Source: Plantago major | Lineage: Eukaryota > Streptophyta > Magnoliopsida > Lamiales > Plantaginaceae | Assembly (NCBI GenBank): GCA_026545765.1 | Contig: CM048841.1 | Coordinates: forward strand, 68,136,217-68,200,216 | DNA length: 64,000 nt | Reading direction: 5' to 3' | In this document: piece by piece, positions 55,415 to 64,000 of the stretch | Position numbering within the stretch: position 1 is the first letter of the stretch | Layout: each line of letters opens with the position of its first letter | The notes under the pieces: generated by a model | What the model was told of the DNA's origin: nothing | What the model saw: only the letters and a program-made list of their open reading frames with translations | Database searches by the model: none | Translations under genes and position numbers: made by a program

Positions 55415-56404
55415 TGTAGACGCTCAGAAATCTACAATCAAATTAGGGTTAGAAATTGGGGGGCACCAGCAATCTGGAAGGCAACAGTAGCAAACAGAGA
55501 CGTGAGGTTCCAAGGTGACACTGGTGTGGTGCCGACCGTATGGACTCCGACGCTCAAGTTAGATGACTAGAAGACAGCGTAATCAAATGAAAGAGGTAGG
55601 AGAGAGATGACGGCAAGCGTCGACTTATCCTGTTGGTTGAGTCGGTTCGGCAACGTGGTGGACGAGCACCGGCAGTAGGCTAGCTGACCTTGTGGGAGGG
55701 AGCTAGCTGGTAGTCGTCTGGCAGAGATGGATGATGATGGATGACAGCTGATGGTTGAAAGGGGATGGCGGGTGATGATGGAGGAAGGTGGGTGACGGTG
55801 GATGACGGTTGATATCGTTCAGAGATCTTGAGAGAGATGGAGGCGTGAGAGATTGATTACTAGGGTTTTTCAGTCAGAATCCGATGATCATCCATGTCTC
55901 CCCACTCTTCTCTATATAGTTCAACCATCATTAGGGTCTGTCTGCCAATCTAGGGTGAGGTTATGGGACCTCACTAAGTGGGTTGGACCATGTATCACGT
56001 AGTTGGGAGGGTGGTTTCGAGTTTGTTCCTTCCTGACTGACCGAGTCAGTCAAGCAAGGCGAGCTTGTTCGTCTGTCAGCCAAGTGCTAGCTGACATAGT
56101 CAGTCGTGCATGACGAGTTAGTTAGTTCGTTAGCCAAATGTTGACTGGCGGGGTCAGACATGCGAGGTGAGTTGACAAGCTAGTCAACCAGCTGGGAGGT
56201 TGGGGAGGTCAAGTGAATCAAGTAGCATTTAGACTACTTGGTTGGATGGATGACTCAACTAGGTGGGTTAGCTCACTGACCTGTTGGAATCCAACTCGTG
56301 TTATGAAGCCAAGATGGACTCATTAATGGACTATGGATTGGGCCGTAAACCCAGATGGACTAAATTGTCTGTTTCGTTGGTAAGAGCGAATTTTGGCCAA
56401 TACA
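55415..56404 (-). repeat. 5' LTR of the Tat element
   Basis: 990 bp, collinear with 44172-45162. On the minus strand it carries a TATA-like ACTATATAGAG near 55912. The target duplication GTTAT follows at 56405. Confidence 0.92.
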
Positions 56405-56530
56405 GTTATCCACTCACACGGACTCTCGACCGTTTGGACGACCTCTCTTGGACCATCCATCAACACATATTGTTTTGGAGATCACAAGCCATCGCTCTTG
56501 CTGATGGATAAGTTGTCCAAAGACATCATA
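56405..56530. repeat. 108-bp array, right remnant
   Basis: After the Tat insertion the array continues with CACACGGACTCTCGACCGT, TTGGACCATCC and TGATGGATAAGTT, a diverged copy of the unit at 43639-44171. The match of the two flanks across the insertion confirms the insertion point. Confidence 0.75.
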
Positions 56531-57600
56531 TGTGCATGTCGACAATTTTTGCGGACACCAAGTCCAAAGCTTCAAAAGTAAAGATTACAAGAGCTACAAA
56601 GATAGACAAGAAGAAGACATTTAGCAACAGGCTTCAAGCTGTTTCACTCTTTTTGGTATAAAATAAAAGAGTTGCAATTGAAGCCTTGTGTTAAATTCTA
56701 TACATATCCAAACAAACTTATAGCTTCCGACAAGGCAACAACAACACCACTCTTGAGAATTACATGTGTTGAACAAAAAGCTATTCTCGGGGCAAAAAAG
56801 ATAATACAGCTTCAGACCAGCAATAATAAGCCCAAGGCAGCTCCGGACTGAGTAATGGATCTGGACCAAGTTCATGAAGGACGAACTGGAACAAACAAGA
56901 GATCCGGACTGTGGCTCGACCGCATTTAAAAACGTGGATACGTCATGTAGCACAAGACTCGGATCAGATCTAAGACTCGGATCCAATGGCAGATCTCGAC
57001 TTGGATCCGGAGCAACAGCCTTGGACTGAAAACAGGATGTTAGACGTCGGCCGAATTGAACAAGTTCATACACTGTAGCTCCACGCCTCGGACAACAAAC
57101 CACAAAGACAAATACAAACATTAACAAGGCAGTTCGGACTGAAAGCAAACAAAACAGATCCGAAGTAGCAATAACGGATCTCGAAACATGGGACAAGAAA
57201 TAGCATAGTGACAAAGCTGGCTCGGACAGAGAGTGGCGGAGCTACTGTTTCTTCGGAATAACAATGGAAGCAGCTAACAGATCCGGAACAGTAGCCCCGA
57301 ACATCAAACAACAGTGATTCAGATGGAGCGAAATGCTACCTGCTAGCTCTGAACTTTGCAATGACGGAGCGAACAGATGTACAGAACAAGAACACATCCG
57401 AACAGACCCGGAGAAGAAAATAACACAACAAACTTTCACAACAAAAGAGCCGAATAAAATTGCAACTTGGAAGGAGCAATAACCTCGATCAAGTAGCTGA
57501 GTGCAACAAAGACAGAAGCGGCTTCGAGTGCAAAGACAGAGCGCTTCGACAAACACTAACAGAGACACGGAACTCATACCTCACTCCGAATAGAGTATGG
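56531..57600. other. CGGAY-rich non-coding sequence
   Basis: The words TCCGGACTG, CTCGGATC and CGGAAC recur every 20-40 bp without a fixed period. A ~75-bp segment at 56735-56805 (ACTCTTGAGAATTACA, GTGTTGAA, AAAAAGC, ATTCTCGG) is repeated directly at 59175-59245. Minus-strand frames here show no known domain. Confidence 0.5.
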
Positions 57601-58010
57601 CGAATCAAGTAGTCTCGAACAAACCGAACTTAAATTGGTATCGAGATGCCCAAGCGTATTGAACAGATCCGGATTGGAAGGAATCTCGCTCGGATCCGAC
57701 ATAGGCGCCTCGGACCGTAAAAACAAAAGACGATCGGCGAATCGAGCAAATCTGAGCTCGAGCGATACTTCAAGTGCTCAAACAATGAGTTTCGATGAAG
57801 ATGGGGAATGACGCCTTTCCTTCCCGCCGCCACTGCTTTCTCCTCTTCCTTCGCCAATGATTGTTTGTCTTCGAAACGAAAAAGGGTCTGATGGAGAAGA
57901 AGAAGAGCAATTTAGCTGGGAGAGATTTGAATCATCTCCTATTGGTAGATCGATCTATAAATCCCCAATATTCCCCTAATCATGTCTCTTAATATGAAAA
58001 ACAATATCAC
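57600..58010 (-). pseudogene. Possible captured promoter and 5' end of a gene
   Basis: On the minus strand a TATA-like GATTTATAGATCG (about 57955) is followed by a C/T-rich leader and G/A-rich sequence (about 57850) that reads like the Gly/Ser/Arg-rich start of a plant protein, without a clear ATG. It ends in CGGAY-rich sequence. This is tentative, based on composition only. Confidence 0.3.
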
Positions 58011-58239
58011 AAAGGCATCTACAGTAATATAAAAAACCGTCCAGACTACCGTACAAGAGGTCACTGCCTTACCCAAGCCCTTACATGATTACGAACTTCT
58101 CGATCAAATTGAGACAAGAATCAGATTCGGAACTTGATACTTCGGGAATGGCACTCGGAAGCAGTAGCTTCGGACCAGTCCAATATTTGGACTGTATAGA
58201 TCCGAACTCGGACTGTAATAGGAACAGACGGCCGGAGAG

Positions 58240-58449
58240 ATGGACCGGAATAGCGGACTAATGGGAGGAACAAAACTTGTTGTCACCTCCCTCTTCGACC
58301 AGTCCGCCCGCGAGCTCCGCCGCCTCATCACCAATTCCAAATTCGACACCTCCGCTGCCCTAATTGAGCTCCAATCCGCCCTCAAGGAACTACCATTCCC
58401 TAGCCTGTTAATCAAATCGATCAACTTTATCGCCCAATTCGGCTTCCAG
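58240..58449 (+). pseudogene. Captured exon-like fragment, unknown protein
   Basis: ATG at 58240. The codons from about 58267 have the GC-rich third positions and composition of a host exon, unlike the flanks: TKLVVTSLFDQSARELRRLI, then a helical, Leu/Ala-rich stretch (ALIELQSALKELPFPSLLIK) to GFQK near 58449. It resembles the N-terminal helices of a large alpha-helical protein, but I do not recognise the family. At 58450 the host-like sequence changes into the antisense fragment described next, so the exon is cut. Confidence 0.4.
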
Positions 58450-58680
58450 AAGGATCCTTCACCATTTCGATTTCCAAGTTATTGAGGTCAGGCTGTTTTC
58501 GAGCAGAGTCAAGACACCGAGATCCCGAGAATAGCGAGAATGGAGATGAAGAAGAGAAGTGGCTGGTTTGATTGGATTTAGGTTTTTGAGCAGTTTGTTT
58601 CATGGGCCGGTTGCGGATTCTGGGCCCAACTGCTATACAATGGTCTGGATTGGTTTGGTTCAGGCCCATAACAGGCTTAG
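58450..58680 (-). pseudogene. Captured promoter, leader and start codon, antisense
   Basis: On the minus strand, GGGCCTGAACC, TTGGGCCCAG and GGCCCATG (site II-type TGGGCC elements of plant housekeeping promoters, 58601-58670) are followed by a CT-rich leader and an ATG at about 58467 starting MVKDPSGSRIG, with a stop after 12 codons. It joins the exon-like fragment tail to head in opposite orientation, which looks like a chimera of two gene pieces. Confidence 0.35.
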
Positions 58681-60216
58681 GTGGTGGTATTTGTTATGAA
58701 AACAAATTGGTATCGACGATGGCAGCGACTCGGAGCCGAAATAGAGCCCTTCTCTTGTCATCACTCGACCAACAGAAATCGTCCAAACACAACAGCAGCA
58801 AAACCCAACCCAAACAATCCGAAACTCAACAGACAAACTTGGAACGGGATGCAAGAAACTCGGACCAGAAAGGACTATTAGACGTCTCAAATCCAAACTA
58901 AAGCAGTGGATCCGAATCAACAAGAGTTTGTGAGATTCGGACAAGAAGTCGCAAGTTCGGACAAGGCGCTTAGACAAGAACAATAGCAAGCACAAACTCC
59001 AACAACGAACATGAAGACGCTTGCATCAAGAAAATGGCATTGCGGATGAAAGATAGAGGGACGGATCCGGAGTAAACTCAGACCATATCTGAGATTCGGA
59101 TACACACTTTGGACTGCAACTATGGAAGAGAAGAAGCGCAATTCGGAGCTGAGTGGCTAACTGAACAAACAGCAACAACAATACTCTTGAGAATTACAAG
59201 TGTTGAATAAAAAGCAATTCTCGGAGCAAAAGAGTTAACACAACTCCGGACCGGAAACAGTAAGCTCGGGACAGATTTGGAATGGAACATAGAGTCGGAC
59301 TGGAACATAGAGTCGGACTGTGGCAGCAAAGAGACCAAATGTTCTTGGTCTTGCCTCACCTCGGAACGGAGCTTCGGGCCAAGCAGCAAATTCCGGACTC
59401 GTGTAGCGAAAAGGAGATCAGGAGAAGAAAGAAGAGGAGCAGATGGCGCATGTACACGCTCATCACCCATAGTTCTTATCCGCTTCGGTTCTTTCTTACT
59501 TTACTCCGCGGTGTGCCAGATCCAAGTTTGCTACTTCAGCCTGAGACTCATCTGCTGCGCCAGTGCAATCCCCATTTCGTCTGCTGTGCTCTGGATCTCA
59601 TTGCAAGATTGTTTTTGGCTTGGATTCGCCATCTTAGTACGGATCTGATGTTCCGTTTCATGTTCTGGGTATTCAATCTGGATCATACACTTTTGTTCGA
59701 ATTGCAAATAAAGAGTGAAACTCGGACAGGCCATTCGGATCAGAACTGACTGCGTACAGGAAAGAAAGTAGCAGATTCGGTCGGGCTTTGAAACTATGGA
59801 CTCTTGCCTCGAAACCTAGGAACTCGGACTGTAACCGAGATTCGAATCCGGAATGGAACAGACAAAAATGAAATTCGGACCCTCTGCGAAAACCATGTTT
59901 CCTGACCCGATTCCAAAACACACAGAAGCTCCAAGAGAGAGTCTCCCATCTTCTTGATCAAGCTCCTTCTAAAGAAAACTAACTCAACATCAAAAGTGCT
60001 CCTTACTGATTCGGATCAGAAAAGTGGCGAATGATCCGGCCTGAGACAAGAAAAGCAGAACATAAGAGGAATGGGTTGGATCCACATCTTCAAATACGTA
60101 ACTAGAGTAAACTCAGATGTAACGAGTCATCGAGCACACCTTCAAGGATACTGAAGAAATACTAACAGATAGCTCCAGTTCGTTACAGAATAGCATAGTG
60201 GGAAGGTGGAACATGT
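58681..60216. other. CGGAY-rich sequence with one small minus-strand ORF
   Basis: Composition is like 56531-57600. On the minus strand, ATG near 59632 begins MANPSQKQSCNEIQSTADEM and runs 33 codons to a stop at 59531. It could be a retroelement or host N-terminus, unidentified. A GAGTCGGACTGGAACATA unit is duplicated at 59289-59322. Nothing else is supported. Confidence 0.4.
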
Positions 60217-61852
60217 TGTTAGGAATATCTGTTTAGATTTTGATCAGCAACCTAATGACTTATCTTAGCTCAGAAAGATGAATAGTACTCTTAGTTCACT
60301 TGAACACTGTAAAAGAGGAAACTCACTAAGTATGATAGTCTAGCAAATCTTGTATAGGATGTTAGGTCTCGAAATGTAATTTTTATTTTCTGAAGAAGAC
60401 CAAGAAGTAGGTATCCAGCAGGAAAAGTTCAACGAATTTGAAGATTTGAAGACTGCACAAGATTGCTGAAGACAAGGGTTTTCCAGATACCTATGTCCAG
60501 ATATCTTGAAGAAACAAGTGTTTCGAAACACACAAGGTGCAAAAGATATCTGAGCATAAAAGGATTCTGAGACAAGGATGTGCCCACATATATCTACACT
60601 CAGATACCTTAGACATAAATATGCTTTTGAGAAAGAAACATATTATAACAAGTTACTTAAACAAGTGGTATCTGGAGCTATGATGATCTCTGGAAAAGAA
60701 CATGCAAAGTTTCAAAAAACTCTAATTGTATAAAGATCTCTGATACCATGCATAGTTCCGTTGGCACTACAGGACAAAATATAGTACAGTGCATTAAATG
60801 CACAGACATAAATGTCTGAACAAAAACGGTAGCTTCTGAAGAAGAAGACAAACCTGCTACAGTACTATATTCAGATATCAATAGTTTGAATTTGATTTAA
60901 TCCTAACGGATACTACTCAAACGGCACTCAAATTCATCTATAAATATCAACACTTAGACTGCTTGAGAACACACCTTAGAACACACTGAACTTCAAGAAT
61001 ACTCACACAAGCGCTCTCAAGCAAACTACTTACCTTCAAGCTTTCTGTTGTGACCAAAGCTCTTGATTCTAAGTAGCACAAAAGTTCTAAGTGTCCTGAT
61101 CCTTAACGAGCATTGTTATCTGTGAAAGAGTTGAACTAAGATTTCATATCTAAGTTTCATTCTCTTGAACACTTACCATAGACTTAGGTCAGTAGAGAAC
61201 AAGATACCATACATTGCAAAGTGTATTAAGTATACTTGATTCACAGAGCTATCTGAATAACTGAACAAGTTATTAAAGAAGCTCACCTGACAAACAAACC
61301 TAAAACCAACACCATATACGGCGTGGAGTACATGAAGTACTTAGTTTGAGAAACTAAGGAATAACTCCAAGGTTCTCGAAAGAGGAAGTACTTAGCTTGG
61401 GAAGCTAAGGAATAGCTCAAAAGGTTTCGAGTCTGAAGTACTTAATGTGGAAAGCCGGGGAATAACTCAGGGGGAACACTTGGTTGGGAACCTAGTGCTT
61501 TTAGGAATCTAAGAAAAGATATCTGTAAGGTTACCTCATTTATCTTAGTGGATTCTAGGTCTGAGAAAGACCGAAGTGGATTAGTTGAAGGATTACGCCA
61601 CCTTCAGATATCACTATAAAAAGACGTGTTATTTACTTTCTGCAGTTTATTACTTGTTTTACTTATATTGCAAAGTACTTACACTTATCTTGCTGAACAC
61701 GTGCACTTATCTCAGAAGTCTTCCGTTCTCTGAAATTAAGTATCAGATATATTTACAGATATCTGAGAAACTGTGCTTATCGACAAAAGTTTTAAAAAAA
61801 ACTATTCACCCCTCCCCCCCAGTCTTTTACTTTGCCGTTATCTGGACCAACA
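60217..61852 (+). repeat. 5' LTR of Sirevirus copy 2
   Basis: 1636 bp, ending TCTGGACCAACA. It keeps the TATA box (CTATAAATATC, about 60936), the GAAGTACTT repeats (about 61333-61440), the paired palindrome region (one site decayed to AGATATAT at about 61746) and the C-run before the end (about 61809-61820). Confidence 0.92.
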
Positions 61853-61854
61853 AG

Positions 61855-61867
61855 TGGTATCAGAGCA
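61855..61867 (+). promoter_or_regulatory. Primer-binding site of Sirevirus copy 2
   Basis: TGGTATCAGAGCA, the standard copia initiator-Met PBS, 2 bp after the LTR. Confidence 0.9.
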
Positions 61868-61970
61868 GGAGGTTCCCAAGCCTTCTACACTGAACCTAGA
61901 TCCTAAATAAGTGCCCACTAACTGCTTTTCACCTACACTTGATTCGTTTGTTTAGTGTGTTTGCTGCAGG

Positions 61971-64000
61971 ATGTCTTTAAGTGACGCCCCAATTCTCAAG
62001 CTAGAGAATTATGAGAAATGGAAGAACAACATGATGCTCCACCTAGAAGCCATCAGTGACGAAATGATTGAAGTAATAAAGAATGGCCCAATAGTCATTC
62101 AACAACTCAAGCAAGTCATAGAGGTTTCTAATGGTAGAGACAGAGAACAAAGTGATAGGTCTTCACAGACAGATGCATCAACCAGTGGTAGACCTGCCAG
62201 TCAAGTTATTTACGAACAAAATCTCAGAGAACTCTGGACTTCGGAAGATGCCAAGAGAAATAGATTGGATGGGCAGGCTCGTAATATCATCATACGTTCC
62301 ACTCCAGAGCACATAAAGGTAAATCAGGGTGCAAAACGCAAAGTGGCTCGCAACTGATTGAAGAAATCAGGCTGCACCGAAAAACAAAGGAAAATAAGTT
62401 CGATGTTTTGAAGCTAAAATTCCAAAATTTCAAACAAGGTCCCACAGAGACTCTTGAAGAACTAGATTTCCGGTTTACAACACTCATGAGTGACATGGCT
62501 GCACTTGGTGAAAGTAATAGATATGCCCAGTCAGAAAAGATTAAAACCATTGTGAGAAGTCTAAATCATAACTGGGAACACACAAAGTTTTTCTACTTTG
62601 ACCAAGGAATGCCAGATATCACTCATGTGGAACTTTTCTCTCACCTTGCCACTGTTGACTATGAGACAACTCAAAGGGAACAAACAACTGAGAAGTTGCA
62701 GAGTGTTGCTCTAGTTGCTCAAGGAACTTCTGAAAAGAAGAAAGGGAAGGATATGACTGAGGATGCTCTTGCTGTAAAGCAAATGGGAAAATATGTCAGT
62801 CGAGAAATTGAGAGAAGAAAAGCCAAAGAGAAGCTGAAAAAGCATCTAGGCTCAAACTATCACCAGTACAAAAATATGCAAAGCTCGCTGAACAAGCTAC
62901 CGTAAAGAATCAAGTACTGAGGAAGCAGAAATTGGAAATGATATCTGTTTCTATTGTCAGAAACCTGGTCATTTCAAGAAGGATTGTCCTGCCTTCAACA
63001 AATTTAAGACAGGTGACAAGAAAGATAGAAGAATCTTCAAAAGAAGTCAAAGAGCTATGCTCACTGAAGAAAGGAAAAAGATTCAACTCCAACTAGATGC
63101 TCTAGATATTGAGTCTGATTCTGAGGATGAGGATTCAGATGATTCCACACTGCCTTCTCCAGAAATATGCGGTGTTTCTGATGAAGTAATTGACTTTGGT
63201 CAAAAGAAGAAAGAAGTGTGTGGAATGGCTGAAGAAATCTTCCCAGATATCTCCAACATTAAACCTTGTCTAATGGATGATGAGGTAACACATACTTCCT
63301 GTTATACTTATGGAAGTGATGACGAAGGAATCAAAGAACTGGAAAATCTCAGAAAACAAATTGATCTTTACAAAAGAGAATTTCTAACGTTCCGAGCTAG
63401 AGCCGAAAATTTCGAAGAAGAAAAGAATTCTCTTGCAAAGGAAAATTCTAAATTAATCAAGATATCTGAGAAAAAGGATGCTGAAAATGCATTTCTCAAG
63501 GCTCAGATATCTGAGACCGAAAAGTCACATAAAGAAGCAATGGCAAATCTTCAAAAGAAATGTGAAGGTCTTCTTTCTGAAAATAAGGAACTCAAAAAGA
63601 AAGAACTATCCTTTCAATCTTATGCCAAAGCTAGTGACACTCTTACTGAAGTACAATCTTATTTAAGAGATCCTTCAGAAAAGAGAGGACTTGGGCTGGA
63701 CACACACATAGATAGTTCCACCACTCTGAATAAGAGTAATGAAGGACTAACATTCCGTGCTCAAAGAAGGTGATTCCAAACAATCTACATGACGGTCAGA
63801 AAGCTAAGATTGTTGACAAAGGAAAGGCAGTTGCGACCAAGCCTTTGTGGGAAAAACAAGTCCAAAAGAAAAATGTGGGAAATGTCTCTGAAAAGAAACA
63901 TAACACTGAGAAGTGCAATCACCCATAGTGCTATGTCTCTTAAAAAGGAAAAATTGTAGGAGCTGGCAAATTTTCTTATGTCACGTTTTCTGGAAAGAAA
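61971..64000 (+). pseudogene. gag: gag of Sirevirus copy 2 (frameshifted, partial)
   Basis: ATG at 61971 (MSLSDAPILKLENYEKWKNN) keeps the NYEKW motif near the N-terminus that copy 1 has lost. The frame fails near 62320-62400, where copy 1 is intact (CKLWGAKTAKLAWQLIEE region). It resumes at 62408 (Gag core, NRYAQSEKIKTIVRSLNHNW) to 62905, shifts, then runs open from about 62906 to 63773. That part holds a complete zinc knuckle, C-F-Y-C-Q-K-P-G-H-F-K-K-D-C (about 62950-62992), an acidic segment and the coiled coil (RARAENFEEEKNSLAKEN). After 63773 the frame changes again before the window ends. The two copies are broken at different places. Confidence 0.88.

Larger units (their letters stand above)
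44172..56404 (-). mobile_element. Complete Ty3/gypsy retrotransposon, Tat lineage (12,233 bp), inactivated
   Basis: LTRs at 44172-45162 and 55415-56404 are flanked by a perfect 5-bp duplication, GTTAT (44167-44171 and 56405-56409). All genes are on the minus strand: gag, a protease remnant, RT, a first RNase H, a second (archaeal-type) RNase H and integrase. The extra RNase H before integrase marks the Tat lineage. Between integrase and the 3' LTR lie some 5.2 kb of repeat blocks without ORFs, also usual in that lineage. Every gene has stops, shifts or lost catalytic residues. It landed inside the 108-bp array. Confidence 0.92.
60217..64000 (+). mobile_element. Sirevirus copy 2, 5' part, cut by the window end
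   Basis: It is the same family as 8764-24242: the LTR starts TGTTAGGAATATCTG, with the same PBS, gag start, zinc knuckle and coiled-coil extension. The 5 bp before the LTR are CATGT (60212-60216); the right-hand duplication is outside the window. Pol and the 3' ORFs are not reached. Confidence 0.92.

Noticed and set aside
57630..57857. Protein starting MAKEEEKAVAAGRKG
   Set aside because: The start is a TTG, not ATG, and no domain follows. It is described only as a possible captured leader.

Overview
The window is plant nuclear DNA, most likely from a eudicot with a repeat-rich genome. It is almost entirely transposable elements nested in one another. I see no intact host gene, rRNA, functional tRNA gene or CRISPR array. 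The plant assignment rests on Ty1/copia and Ty3/gypsy LTR retrotransposons with plant-type primer-binding sites, a Stowaway-like MITE family with CTCCCTCCGTCCC ends, a plant-type Helitron Rep/helicase with introns, a tRNA-derived SINE and elements with 9-bp MULE-type target duplications. The species cannot be told from this sequence.

Layout. (1) 1-8.76 kb: two LTR copies of one family lying head to head, a deleted gypsy-type internal region with a CCHC knuckle ORF and a solo LTR inserted in it, a SINE, a MITE and a 14-bp minisatellite. (2) 8764-24242: a complete but inactivated 15.5-kb Ty1/copia element of Sirevirus type. It has 1.6-kb LTRs, a 5-bp target duplication (CTTTA), an initiator-Met-type PBS, a long gag with a coiled-coil extension, PR-INT-RT-RNase H, and a 5.5-kb 3' region with an env-like ORF cut by four small introns plus a second ORF. 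(3) 24613-27395: a MULE-like element with long inverted termini and a solo LTR inside it. (4) 28-39 kb: an F-box-like gene fragment and a broken Helitron Rep/helicase gene riddled with later insertions, then a degenerate satellite and a candidate Helitron 3' end near 39020. (5) 40243-44171: the 5' part of another gypsy-like element, with gag remnant, a 24-bp repeat encoding an SR-type peptide, and a 108-bp tandem array. (6) 44172-56404: a complete but dead 12.2-kb Ty3/gypsy element of the Tat lineage on the minus strand, with two RNase H domains and a 5-bp duplication (GTTAT). It split the 108-bp array and carries about 5 kb of satellite-like repeats before its 3' LTR. (7) 56.5-60.2 kb: CGGAY-rich sequence with apparent captured gene pieces. 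(8) 60217-64000: a second copy of the Sirevirus family running off the right edge.

The most unusual structures are in the first Sirevirus copy. Its env-like region holds a run of short phase-0 exons separated by 76-82-bp GT-AG introns. The whole element also carries 19 perfect AGATATCT palindromes, in LTRs, spacers and all three reading frames of its coding regions. About 0.24 would be expected by chance in a sequence this long.

All calls come from reading by eye. No database search or alignment program was run.
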